Source of the DNA: Pseudomonadota bacterium
GTDB taxonomy: Bacteria > Pseudomonadota > Gammaproteobacteria > Burkholderiales > Gallionellaceae
Direction: 5' to 3'
DNA length: 64,000 nt
NCBI GenBank assembly: GCA_021800795.1
Contig: JAJYYO010000006.1
Location: forward strand, 39,589 to 103,588
Shown here: piece after piece, positions 49,821 to 58,443 of the stretch
How positions within the stretch are numbered: position 1 is the stretch's first letter
Layout: every line of letters starts with the position of its first letter
Translations under genes and position numbers: made by a program
Notes under the pieces: model-generated
The model's input: only the letters and a program-made list of their open reading frames with translations
What the model was told of the DNA's origin: nothing
Database searches by the model: none

Positions 49821-50510
49821 TTACATGTTCCGTTCTTTAGTCATCTTGTCCAGCAAGTCCCGCCACAAACGAATCTGACTGGATTTTCCGCCCGCAGCCG
49901 ATACGCCGGGGAGCCACAAATCTTCATCGTTAAAACTATAAACAGGCAAAAGATCGGTGCGCTCTGACGCATGCAACACGCTTCTGTTCAGATTGTCCAG
50001 AATATACGGGTCTGCATCAGGGGTCGGATAATACGCCAGCACCATGTGTGCTACATTCCAGCGCAAGGCGCGTACATAAGTGATGCGAAGGTTTTGCACG
50101 GGCACGCCCAACGCCTTCAGGCTGAAATACTTGGCAATCGCATAATCCTCACAATCGGCGCCCTCGGAGGCAAGCGTTTCGACCGGGGTCGCCCAGTAGT
50201 CCTCGACGCCCCAATGTTGCGCATCCGTATAGTAGCGGACCTTATCCCAGTACCAGTTAAAGTCCTCCAGATCGCTCATGATTTCGGAAGATGAAGGTGC
50301 CTGCCCCTGCTGTTTCGCAATATGCCCTTTCAGTTCCCTGTGCCAATCCTGCAATCGGTCAGGCGCACCGCTGCCCCAGCGCGTTGCGACATAGCGCAGC
50401 AATCCGGGGGAGAATTCAACGATTTCTACTGCGGCACCTGCCGAACCAAACAGCAGCAACACCCAGAATACATTGCGGATCAGGCCAGAGCATAAAATCG
50501 GTCGCAGCAC
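49821..50510 (-). CDS. lapG: LapG-like periplasmic cysteine protease
   Basis: This protein of the bacterial transglutaminase-like cysteine protease family is 229 residues from GTG 50510. The triad is visible: Cys120 in GADCEDYAIAK, His155 in NVAHMVLAYY and Asp172 in ILDNLNR. A signal sequence precedes it (NVFWVLLLFGSAGAA). The frame is open to 50573, but that part encodes the terminator hairpin of the upstream gene; GTG 50510 with GAGG 8 bases before it is preferred. LapG cleaves large surface adhesins to release cells. Its substrate here is not in view. Confidence 0.87.
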   Translation of the reverse strand: MLRPILCSGLIRNVFWVLLLFGSAGAAVEIVEFSPGLLRYVATRWGSGAPDRLQDWHRELKGHIAKQQGQAPSSSEIMSDLEDFNWYWDKVRYYTDAQHWGVEDYWATPVETLASEGADCEDYAIAKYFSLKALGVPVQNLRITYVRALRWNVAHMVLAYYPTPDADPYILDNLNRSVLHASERTDLLPVYSFNDEDLWLPGVSAAGGKSSQIRLWRDLLDKMTKERNM

Positions 50511-50541
50511 CAGAAAAACCTCAATCACAGGACAGTGCAAC

Positions 50542-50567
50542 AAAAAAGGGGAGCGCAAGCTCCCCTT
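50542..50567 (-). terminator. Rho-independent terminator of the Ala-rich gene
   Basis: On the minus strand a perfect 7-base stem GGGGAGC/GCTCCCC with a TTGC loop is followed by TTTTTT. It lies 19 bases after the stop at 50586 and before the inferred lapG start, so lapG probably uses its own promoter or read-through. Confidence 0.9.
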
Positions 50568-50585
50568 ATCCAAATCAACCGATTA

Positions 50586-51089
50586 TTAAGATATGCTGAC
50601 CGGAATAACAAAATTAGTCGTGGCGGGTTTGCCGGGTGTGCCAGCGGGTGCAGGCGGTGCTCCCGCGCCGGTAGCTGCGGTATTGGCTGCCACTACAATG
50701 GCCGCAGCCTGAGCAGGAGCCGCAGCTACCGCTGCTGCCGTGATTGCAGCAACCTGAGCAGGAGCCGCCGTTACCGCCGCTGTCGTGACTGCTACAGCCT
50801 GAGCCGGAGCCGCCGTTACCGCCGCCGTCGTGATTGCAGCAGCAGCAGAAGGTACTGCTGTTACAGCCGCAGTCACAATCTCGGCGGCAGAAGATGGATC
50901 GGCGGCAACAGATGAAGCGATTACAGATACCAGAGCCTGCTCCGCAGCGACAGCCTGTGGCGAGCCGGGCGCTGAATTTTGAACGGCTGCAATTGCGGCG
51001 GTCACGGAAGCAGGCACTGCTGCGACTGCGAAACCGGTAGAAAAGATCAGAACAGACGCCAGAAATAGCGAACTAATTTTTTTGCACAT
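50586..51089 (-). CDS. Exported Ala-rich repeat protein of unknown function
   Basis: The product has 167 residues. It has a classic signal peptide (SSLFLASVLIFSTGFAVA) starting at ATG 51089 after a GGAGG. The mature protein is extremely rich in Ala, Val and Thr and contains three tandem 15-residue repeats of the type TTAAVTAAPAQ. It ends with a Gly/Pro-rich stretch (GAGAPPAPAGTPG) and FVIPVSIS. I do not recognise the family. It is the last gene of the polysaccharide cluster before lapG. Several TAAV and TAAP strings appear in the repeats. Confidence 0.75.
   Translation of the reverse strand: MCKKISSLFLASVLIFSTGFAVAAVPASVTAAIAAVQNSAPGSPQAVAAEQALVSVIASSVAADPSSAAEIVTAAVTAVPSAAAAITTAAVTAAPAQAVAVTTAAVTAAPAQVAAITAAAVAAAPAQAAAIVVAANTAATGAGAPPAPAGTPGKPATTNFVIPVSIS
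50708..50842. repeat. Three 45-base tandem repeats in the Ala-rich gene
   Basis: Units begin at 50708, 50753 and 50798, each with CCTGAGC[AC]GGAGCCGC and a GTGA[TC]TG near the end, and encode 15 residues. The second and third are the most alike. The exact register is a choice, but the 45-base period is clear and keeps the frame. Confidence 0.85.
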
Positions 51090-51177
51090 GATAAACCTCC
51101 ACATAGGGACAAAACAATGACTAAAAAAGTCTGAACTACGCACGCATGATAATACACAAAAACTTAAGGTGTTACCA

Positions 51178-51795
51178 TTAAATTTTAATTCCGAGTTGTT
51201 TCGCTCGTATTACAGCTTCATCAACAGCCAATCGCACCTCCGGAGGAAACTCCTTGTAACGCAAGGTTCCAACTGTCACAAGCTGTTGCAATACAGATGC
51301 CCCCCATGGATCGAGCGCCGCTGCGCGCCGCAGCGCCACACCTAGATATTTCAACTCTGACTTATCAAGCGGCTCATTTATCTGAGCCTTGATCTGCAAC
51401 AACCAACTCCCCGTGGTCATCCTGGCCGCCCACAGGTAAGCTGAATAAGGACGAAGCGCAATTGCCGAATCAAAATTTACAATCGCATTTCGCAGGAAAG
51501 TCGCCTGCATTGCCGGACTGAAGCCTGCCAACTGCGCAAGCATGAAATCGGTCTGCCCCAGATACTCGGGAATAACCGGATTTGTATCGTCCCATGAACG
51601 CGCCAACAACAGCAACTTTCTGGAATCGTCAAGTCCGGCAGGATCAAGGCTTACGGTACCGTTGCCGAGTCCATCAACATAGGCACAGGGCCTGAGTCTC
51701 AGAAAATCAGCCACCCCCACCCTGATCAGATATGCCATCGCAGACAAAATCAGCAAAGTGAGCATGATTTTTATCAGCAATCCGGATCTCAGCAT
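51178..51795 (-). CDS. VpsP-like membrane-anchored protein of polysaccharide clusters
   Basis: The product is 205 residues from ATG 51795 (GTG 51804 possible). One N-terminal transmembrane helix (LLIKIMLTLLILSAMAYLI) is followed by a helical soluble domain resembling tetratricopeptide-like repeats (FLRNAIVNFDSAIALRPYSAYLWAAR, LGVALRRAAALDPWGASVL). Proteins of this type occur in exopolysaccharide loci such as vps clusters next to ligase and export genes; function is unknown. The start overlaps the phosphatase stop by a few bases. Confidence 0.55.
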   Translation of the reverse strand: MLRSGLLIKIMLTLLILSAMAYLIRVGVADFLRLRPCAYVDGLGNGTVSLDPAGLDDSRKLLLLARSWDDTNPVIPEYLGQTDFMLAQLAGFSPAMQATFLRNAIVNFDSAIALRPYSAYLWAARMTTGSWLLQIKAQINEPLDKSELKYLGVALRRAAALDPWGASVLQQLVTVGTLRYKEFPPEVRLAVDEAVIRAKQLGIKI

Positions 51796-52541
51796 TGCAC
51801 ACACCCGGATGGCAGGTCAGGCTGCATTACACCCAGAATCCTGGCGGGCATCAAGCGGGTCAGCTCACTGGCATACGCCAGTCCAAAACGCTCAATCAGA
51901 TCATTTCTAGCAGGCGTCATCACCGGTGCGCGATGTTTTAAATTGTGCGCATCAGTGGCGATCACAGATACCCAGCGTCTCTCCAGCATCAAAGATGCGC
52001 TATCCTTTGCCGCCCGACCGAAGCCGCCGATCACCGAGGCAGCCGTCAGTTGCAACATACAGCCCATCTCGACAAAGGGAGCAATTTTCTCAATGTTGTC
52101 CAGGACGGATTTGTTTCGTTCAGGATGTGCAATCAGCGGACGTATCCTGTGATCCAGCAACCAGTGCGCGAGTTTTTCCGTGCCTACCGGTATCTGGTCG
52201 TATGGGAATTCCAGCAACAGGATGCGGTAGCCGTCCAGCACGCCGTAAAAAGGCAATTCATCCTGTTCCAGCAGATCGAGCATCTCGGCTGTCAAGCGGA
52301 CTTCGCCGGCAGGAAAAATCTGCAAAGGAATGCCCGCTTCAGCAAGTGCTGCACTTAACAGGTTCGTTGCGGCGAGCACAGAAGAACGATTATTTTCGTA
52401 GCGTCCGGGATGGATATGCGGCGTCATCGCCGCATGTGTAATGCCATCGGCAACAGATGCGCGCGCCAGGTCCAGCGATTCCGCCATCGATTGAGAACCG
52501 TCGTCAATGGCTGGCAGATAATGACAGTGTAAGTCTATCAT
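51789..52541 (-). CDS. PHP-family tyrosine-protein phosphatase (CpsB/YwqE type)
   Basis: The 250-residue metal-dependent phosphatase has the PHP motifs DLHCHYLPAIDDG, MTPHIHPG, GEVRL, IAHPERN and ATDAHN. Members dephosphorylate the tyrosine tail of the Wzc-type kinase and so control chain length and export. It follows the kinase gene by 12 bases, as expected for such a pair. Confidence 0.9.
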   Translation of the reverse strand: MIDLHCHYLPAIDDGSQSMAESLDLARASVADGITHAAMTPHIHPGRYENNRSSVLAATNLLSAALAEAGIPLQIFPAGEVRLTAEMLDLLEQDELPFYGVLDGYRILLLEFPYDQIPVGTEKLAHWLLDHRIRPLIAHPERNKSVLDNIEKIAPFVEMGCMLQLTAASVIGGFGRAAKDSASLMLERRWVSVIATDAHNLKHRAPVMTPARNDLIERFGLAYASELTRLMPARILGVMQPDLPSGCVQC

Positions 52542-52553
52542 CCAATACCAAAC

Positions 52554-54764
52554 TCAGGCTTTGGCTGCTGCCTTGTCTGCATCCTCGCCGTAGTAACTAC
52601 GGTAATTATATTTACCATAGTTACCGTAATATCCTTCGTTCCTGAAATCGGCCTGATTCAGAACTACGCCAAACATCGAAGCCCCGCCCCGCTGCAAGGC
52701 GCGGATAGCACGACGCGCCAACTGGAACGGTGTTGCATCCGCCTTGAGCACGAACACCACGCCCGTTGCCATGCTGGAAAGAACAACGGCATCGCTCACC
52801 AGCTGAACAGGAGGCGAGTCGATGATAATCGTGTCATAGGCCTCACCTAACTGCGCCAGCAACTCCCTGAACTTCTCGGATATGAGCAACTCAAGCGGAT
52901 TGGGCGGGATGCTGCCCGCCGTCAACACTTCCAGACTGGTGCCCTCTATCTTGTATACGCAATTTTCGAGCTTCACCATATCCAGTACCAGCATCGACAA
53001 TCCGGGATGCGTATTGTCCAGACCCAGCGTTTTCGCAATGGAAGGGCGGCGCATATCCCCGTCTATCAGCAGCACGCGCCTGGTCTGAGCATGCGCCAGA
53101 GCCAGATTGATCGCCACCGTTGATTTGCCCTCTCCGGGCACCGAAGAAGTCACCACAAGCGTCTTTTTAGGGTGATCGATACCGGACAACAGAATCCCGG
53201 TTCGTATCGTTTTAACCGATTCGGCAAACAAGGACTTGGGTGCATCGCGATAGTGCAGGCCGGCAGCTTGGCCTTTCACAAATTCGATGAGCGGCATGGC
53301 TGCGAGCAGCGGCAACCCGAGCTTGCGCTCGGCATCCTCGGCAGATCGCACACTGGTATCCAGGTGTTCCAGCAGAAAAGCTATCGCTACACCCAGCAGC
53401 AGACTGAGCACAAACGCCGAACCTATCACCATTCCTTTCCTGGGCTTGATCGGCGCATTACTGACTATAGCCGGATCCACCACGCGCGCCACCACGGTCT
53501 GCATATCGCTGACGGCTGCCGTCCCCTTCAACTGCCCCATGAACATATCATACAGCTCGCGGTTTGTCTTCACATCGCGTTCCAGCGCCGTCAGTTCGAA
53601 TTCCTTGCGGTTGGAACCCTGGATAGACTGCTTGGCTTCGGCCACCGCTCCCGCAAGCACGTTCTCATTCGCGCGGGCCGTCTCATATTCGCGCTCGAAG
53701 CCGCTGACCACATCGGCAACCTGCATGCGCAGATTTTCCCTGGCCTGCTTCAATTCCGCCTGAGCCTGCAACAACTTGGGATGCTGAGGCCCATAGCGAT
53801 TCGACAACTCGGATACCTTGCGCTCATGTTCGGAAACGGAACCCATCAAATTCGCAACCAGGGGATTACGCTGAACAATCGGCAGTGCTTCTTCATGCCC
53901 CCTGGCACTCCGCACCTGATCGAGGTTGGTCTGAGCCTGCGCCCGCGCCAGACGCGCCGCAGTCAGGTTTCCGAGGGCTGCTCCGAGCTGGCTGGTAGCC
54001 CCGCCCAATTCCAGCCCTTTGGTGTCGATGATGTTGTGCTGTTCGCGGTAACTCTGCAAAGCAGCCTCCGACTTATCCAGATTATCCTTCAGCGCGACCA
54101 GACGCACGTTCATCCAGCTCGTCGCCTTCTGGTTCATCTTGAATTTCGCCTCAAGATCCAAGTCGATATAGGTGTCGGCAACCGAATTTGCGATGATTGC
54201 AGCCATATCTCTGTCTGTTGATTCCACGGTTATTTTTATCATCTGACTCGTTCTGGATGGCTCTATGGCAACCATCCCGGCGAGTCTTTTTGCGATACCT
54301 TCACGCACTTTAACTGCATCAGGATTAGCCGGCTTGACAGCCTCCATCCCCAGACCGGACATCAACTTATCCATCAGAGAAGGCTGAACGGGCGCATTGA
54401 ACAGGGGATTCGTCGCCAGCTTGAGCCTGTCAACCACCGCCTCCATCAACGCGCGGGATTTAAGCATTTCAACCTGCGTCTGGTAGTATCCGCTCTGATC
54501 CGGCCCCACGCCTCCGTAGACAGCATCCATGGACGCCAGCTTCGACTTGTTCTGCTCGACCAGCATAGACACAGATGAACTATAGACTGGGGTCATCATG
54601 TATACGATGACTGCCACCAGCAAGGTGATAAAAACGGCCAGACCCAAAATACCCCACAAACGTCGCTGTATGACGCGCCAGTAGCTCATCAGATCGAGCG
54701 TTCCTTCCTCATCCCCGCCATCGGAACCATCGGAAACATCCATCGCATTGCTGAATTTTGGCAT
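52554..54764 (-). CDS. wzc: Wzc-type polysaccharide co-polymerase and tyrosine autokinase
   Basis: The product has 736 residues. An N-terminal Wzz domain with one helix (ILGLAVFITLLVAVIVYMM), a long periplasmic coiled coil with GNVR-like text (FELTALERDVKTNRELYDMF), a second helix (about 430-450), then a BY-kinase: Walker A SSVPGEGKSTVAIN, Walker A' LLIDGDMRRPS and Walker B TIIIDSPPV. The C-terminus is the phosphorylated Tyr cluster (YYGNYGKYNYRSYYGE). The preferred ATG 54764 shares a TGATG overlap with the wza stop. It acts with Wza and the PHP phosphatase. Confidence 0.94.
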   Translation of the reverse strand: MPKFSNAMDVSDGSDGGDEEGTLDLMSYWRVIQRRLWGILGLAVFITLLVAVIVYMMTPVYSSSVSMLVEQNKSKLASMDAVYGGVGPDQSGYYQTQVEMLKSRALMEAVVDRLKLATNPLFNAPVQPSLMDKLMSGLGMEAVKPANPDAVKVREGIAKRLAGMVAIEPSRTSQMIKITVESTDRDMAAIIANSVADTYIDLDLEAKFKMNQKATSWMNVRLVALKDNLDKSEAALQSYREQHNIIDTKGLELGGATSQLGAALGNLTAARLARAQAQTNLDQVRSARGHEEALPIVQRNPLVANLMGSVSEHERKVSELSNRYGPQHPKLLQAQAELKQARENLRMQVADVVSGFEREYETARANENVLAGAVAEAKQSIQGSNRKEFELTALERDVKTNRELYDMFMGQLKGTAAVSDMQTVVARVVDPAIVSNAPIKPRKGMVIGSAFVLSLLLGVAIAFLLEHLDTSVRSAEDAERKLGLPLLAAMPLIEFVKGQAAGLHYRDAPKSLFAESVKTIRTGILLSGIDHPKKTLVVTSSVPGEGKSTVAINLALAHAQTRRVLLIDGDMRRPSIAKTLGLDNTHPGLSMLVLDMVKLENCVYKIEGTSLEVLTAGSIPPNPLELLISEKFRELLAQLGEAYDTIIIDSPPVQLVSDAVVLSSMATGVVFVLKADATPFQLARRAIRALQRGGASMFGVVLNQADFRNEGYYGNYGKYNYRSYYGEDADKAAAKA

Positions 54765-55369
54765 CAAAAGAAGCTTTCTTCGACGGTAATCGTATCTCCG
54801 GGGGAAACAGCTCCATCCAGACCAATTTTTGTTTGTGCGTGTTGATCATCATTTTCGCGCTGTATGAAAATATTGCTCATCGAAGCGCGCTCCTTGAACC
54901 CCCCCGCAATCGATACAGCCATACGCACCGTAAGGCCCGGCTTATAAGGATAAGCACCGGGCTTATCAACCTGCCCGTTGATATAAAACGGGCGATATTC
55001 TTCCATACTTACCGATACGCGCGGATTGACAAGATATCCCCCGCGCAATCCGTCCGCCACCTTGTTCTCCAGTTCAACGAGAGACAGGCCTAATGCCCTG
55101 ACTTCGCCGAAAGGAAAGGTGATCACACCGGAATCGGGGAGGCGATATTTCTGACGGGACAGATCCTCCTCGCCGTAAACAGAGATGTTGATCACATCCC
55201 CCGTACCCAAACGATACACCTTGCTCTCCCCGGCTTTCTGCACGGGTTGATCAGAAGTTCCGGCGGCATGGCCTGCGGATGCCCACACCACCAGGCCGAA
55301 CAAAAAAATTTGCAGACAGCGTCGCAAACCCGGCATACGGGTACCGTCAGTTACAGCAGCCAAATTCAT
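54764..55369 (-). CDS. wza: Wza-type polysaccharide export protein
   Basis: The product has about 201 residues with a hydrophobic export signal (LQIFLFGLVVWASAGHAAG), a poly-export domain (YRLGTGDVINISVYGEEDLSRQ, RLPDSGVITFPFGEV) and an SLBB domain (FYINGQVDKPGAYPYKPGLTVRMAVSIAGGF, in parts). It lacks a lipobox and the C-terminal helix of E. coli Wza, like short export proteins of betaproteobacterial clusters. The start is uncertain: ATG 55369 has GGTGGGG just before it; 55405 and 55336 are alternatives. Confidence 0.87.
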   Translation of the reverse strand: MNLAAVTDGTRMPGLRRCLQIFLFGLVVWASAGHAAGTSDQPVQKAGESKVYRLGTGDVINISVYGEEDLSRQKYRLPDSGVITFPFGEVRALGLSLVELENKVADGLRGGYLVNPRVSVSMEEYRPFYINGQVDKPGAYPYKPGLTVRMAVSIAGGFKERASMSNIFIQRENDDQHAQTKIGLDGAVSPGDTITVEESFF

Positions 55370-55391
55370 CCCCCACCAAGAACCAACAAAG

Positions 55392-56636
55392 TTACAAGCT
55401 GCCATCCAGAAGAATCATCGCAATAGACTGAGTATAGTTGAGGCCGGCTACGTTAGAATCGCGTTTCCAGTTCTGAAAATCTATGCCGGCATTCAGCCGG
55501 CGATTGACGGCGTAGGAAAGCTTGGCCTCGTAAGTCTTACGTTTGAAGAACTCGTTTACACCCTGAAAAGTGTCGAGACCGTCATCGTACGACAGCATAG
55601 ATTTGATGTAACTCGACCATTCATGCGTCCAGTTCACTATGGAATCCCGGCTGATCATGGAACTGCCCACCGTGTAGCCTTCGGCGGCCGCCTGAGAGAG
55701 CGTAAAATTTACAACCGAATAAGTGCGCGGCGACCAGGTCACTGCGGCATTCCAGGCCGGACTCGATACTGTTGGATAGAAACCGGAATTGAAAGATTTA
55801 GTCACCGAGCCATACCTGATGTTGCCGGTGGTTTTTGCAGTCGCATCCCACTTCACACCGACCATGTACTGCTGCTCCTTGCTGTCGTATATTTTCGCAG
55901 CGGCATTCTGATAACTGTAATTCGTGGTACCTGCCTGAAGGATCATGTGCGTTGCCGGCGCAACCTTGTAAAAGAAGCTGCCTGTCACCGGAGTCGCATC
56001 ATAATTATATAACTGGGTAATTCCGCTAAAATTGGTGTCATAACGTTTGGATAATTGCCCTGCCGTCAGTTCAAACTGGCCTTGTGCGCCATCCGCACCA
56101 TAATGCGCCATACCCTTCACACCGGTGGTATGCCAGAGCTCCTTACTGATGTTCCCGGTGAGGCCCCCCGGCATCGGTATTGCGTTACGGGCATCATGTC
56201 CATCGCTGTAGTCAAAGTTGAGCAGAGAATTGACGCGCGACGTCCAGTCGTTCTTTGCTGCCAGACCGAAATTCTGATCATTGTAGTTATCCTGACTGCT
56301 GCTTGTGTAATTGGCATAAGCGCCGGAATAATTGGCACTGTAAACCTGCCCGTTTGTCGGCATGTCAACCGCAACTTTGGGACGCAATATGGTAAAACTG
56401 GAACTGGTCTTGGGGACGGCGCCGCTGGATAATCCCACGTTATCGTTTGTACCGACCGACAGGCCCAACGTTGGCTTGATTTCAAAGCCGCCCGCGTTAA
56501 TCACACCGGGAACGCTGTTTTGCCCGGAGACCCCGTTTTGCGTATCGGTACCTTGTTCATTGCCTGCGGCTGCTGCCGTACCCGTCAGCAACACGCTTAA
56601 TACGGCTACAGACATTCCTGATAGTTTTTGCGTCAT
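55392..56636 (-). CDS. Outer-membrane beta-barrel protein of the polysaccharide cluster
   Basis: The product has 414 residues: signal peptide (VAVLSVLLTGTAAAA) followed by a long series of alternating amphipathic strands rich in Tyr, Asn, Ser and Thr, ending LNYTQSIAMILLDGSL. The layout matches the barrel proteins found beside exopolysaccharide export genes (VpsM/EpsL-like). It probably helps export polymer across the outer membrane. A good ribosome site GAGGGG precedes the ATG. The 3' end lies 22 bases before the preferred wza start. Confidence 0.75.
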   Translation of the reverse strand: MTQKLSGMSVAVLSVLLTGTAAAAGNEQGTDTQNGVSGQNSVPGVINAGGFEIKPTLGLSVGTNDNVGLSSGAVPKTSSSFTILRPKVAVDMPTNGQVYSANYSGAYANYTSSSQDNYNDQNFGLAAKNDWTSRVNSLLNFDYSDGHDARNAIPMPGGLTGNISKELWHTTGVKGMAHYGADGAQGQFELTAGQLSKRYDTNFSGITQLYNYDATPVTGSFFYKVAPATHMILQAGTTNYSYQNAAAKIYDSKEQQYMVGVKWDATAKTTGNIRYGSVTKSFNSGFYPTVSSPAWNAAVTWSPRTYSVVNFTLSQAAAEGYTVGSSMISRDSIVNWTHEWSSYIKSMLSYDDGLDTFQGVNEFFKRKTYEAKLSYAVNRRLNAGIDFQNWKRDSNVAGLNYTQSIAMILLDGSL

Positions 56637-56693
56637 GATTTTCCCCTCGAAAAATAATCCAAAAAACCTGTTTCATTCTAACTGATATTTCCA

Positions 56694-58172
56694 TTACTTT
56701 CCCAACATTTTCAAATACGGAAAGCTTAACAGGATTAAAAAAAGCATCGCATTGGCCGGATTCTGAAAATTGAAATCCACAGCCCCGTGAATCAACAATG
56801 AAAGGATACCCATCAAACTGGCAAAAGCCATACCTGCTGCCAATTGGTCATGGCTGCGCATCAGCAGCACGAAAGACTGTCGGGCGCTGTGCATTACCAT
56901 CAATGCCAGCAACAAAAAACCCGACAACCCCGCCTCTCCGGCAAATTCAACATAATCGTTGTGCGGATGATCAAAGTAACCCTGCACAGACTCAGGCTGA
57001 TAATGCGGAAAGGCCAGATGAAATGTCCCGCCTCCCGTACCCAGCCAGGGGAAATCCCGCACAATATGAAGCGAGGGAATGATCGCTTCACCTCGGTCTT
57101 CCAGCGACTGTTCAGCATGATATACGGGCAAAGATTGAGCATTGCCAGCCAGTCGAACACCCTTAGCCTGAGATTCATTCAATGTCGTTTCTACCGACTG
57201 CGCTTTCAGATTGGTATTTTCAATGCGTTGAACCACTTTTTCCACGCCGACCATACCGCCGATAATCACCACATCCAGCACGATCAGGCTGCTTATAAAA
57301 ACAACCGTTGTACGCGCTGCATGTTTCGAGAATATGACTGCAAAAACCCCCACGATCAGCAAACTTGCAAAAAATGCCGAATTTCCGCCCCTCGAACGGC
57401 TGGCCACCAAACCCACCACCATGATGATCAAGGCCAGCCTCAACATCGCCTTGCCGCTCAGCAGTACTGCCAGCCAGCCATGCACGCGCTGCCTCCAGTT
57501 TGCCGATATGCGTCCATCCAGTTTGGCTATCATCAGCCCGATACCCGTTGCCAGGGTCAATTCCAGATAACCTGCATATTGATTGGGCGACACGAAAGTA
57601 CCGTGCGCCCGCGCAGCCTCCATCTGTACAAAAAAAATCTGGAAAGTCGCACCGGTCGACATAAGCGCAATGCCGACCAGCGCCTGCAATAACCCGGAAA
57701 ACACAATGATCCTGGCCAGCCATTCAATGCGTCGCCGCGAATCGACCAGGGTTACCACCAGCCAGAATACCGCCGTCAGAATACAAGCCTTTGCCAGATA
57801 CAACCGGGTGGAATAGGGATCTATCGAGATGGTTGCGATGGTTTTGCTGCCGGAATCCGTCACACCAAACCCATCTATGACGCGATGATCCAGTGCATTT
57901 ATCCAGGCCCCGGGCATAGGAACGAGCTGCATAACCAGCAGCGCCATCCACAGCCCAAGCAATATCAGCGGAACCCGCGCGATTTGCCAGGCCGAACCCA
58001 CAGAGCGACCGCCCGGCCTCCAGATAACCCACAGCAACAGGCAACCCGTCAGCAAACCCAGCAATGCCAGCGCCCAGGGGCGATTGCTTGCCAGCGGCAA
58101 TGGCGTGTAAATAATCAGCAAAAACAGGAACCAAAGCTGACTGCGAGTGCCGAGTGTCGAATGTCGAATCAT
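56694..58172 (-). CDS. O-antigen ligase / Wzy-like polymerase
   Basis: The 492-residue membrane protein has about 12 helices and the Wzy_C periplasmic-loop signature: FVSPNQYAGYLELTLATGIG and, later, GTGGGTFHLAFPHYQP followed by DHPHNDYVEFAGEAGL. The His/Asn of HPHNDY is typical. Such proteins either join polymer to lipid A core or polymerise repeat units; the surrounding Wza/Wzc genes favour polymerase. It is separated from the transferase gene by a small inverted-repeat element. Confidence 0.88.
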   Translation of the reverse strand: MIRHSTLGTRSQLWFLFLLIIYTPLPLASNRPWALALLGLLTGCLLLWVIWRPGGRSVGSAWQIARVPLILLGLWMALLVMQLVPMPGAWINALDHRVIDGFGVTDSGSKTIATISIDPYSTRLYLAKACILTAVFWLVVTLVDSRRRIEWLARIIVFSGLLQALVGIALMSTGATFQIFFVQMEAARAHGTFVSPNQYAGYLELTLATGIGLMIAKLDGRISANWRQRVHGWLAVLLSGKAMLRLALIIMVVGLVASRSRGGNSAFFASLLIVGVFAVIFSKHAARTTVVFISSLIVLDVVIIGGMVGVEKVVQRIENTNLKAQSVETTLNESQAKGVRLAGNAQSLPVYHAEQSLEDRGEAIIPSLHIVRDFPWLGTGGGTFHLAFPHYQPESVQGYFDHPHNDYVEFAGEAGLSGFLLLALMVMHSARQSFVLLMRSHDQLAAGMAFASLMGILSLLIHGAVDFNFQNPANAMLFLILLSFPYLKMLGK

Positions 58173-58251
58173 TTTGGTTCCATCAATGACGAGATTTCGT
58201 TCTAACGGAGTAGTCTATAGATACGCTCTATAGCAATGTAAATTTACCTTA

Positions 58252-58360
58252 GGAACCGCTGATTTATTCGTCTTCCCCGCAAAAGCGGGGAACCAGCGCC
58301 TTTATTTAACTGGGTTCCCGCCTACGCGGGAACGACAAAACCGAATAAATCAGCGGTTCC
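58252..58360. mobile_element. 109-base miniature inverted-repeat element
   Basis: The left end GGAACCGCTGATTTATTCG (58252-58270) and right end CGAATAAATCAGCGGTTCC (58342-58360) are a perfect 19-base inverted repeat. CTTA flanks both sides (58248-58251 and 58361-58364), a 4-base target duplication. Inside are two hairpins of the ATTCCCGC type. The ends share GGAACC with the element at 32606-32786. A lone copy of one end is at 63383-63398. Confidence 0.88.
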
Positions 58361-58443
58361 CTTACTTTCAATGCCTGTCGTGTAACTCATATGGGTACAC
58401 CCAAATGGGTCGCGAGAATCGTTGTGCTGAACTTTATGACTAA

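Noticed and set aside
48651..49967. A 438-codon frame opposite lapD
   Set aside because: It covers the lapD coding region in antisense, with no ribosome site or recognisable motif; lapD itself has clear domains.
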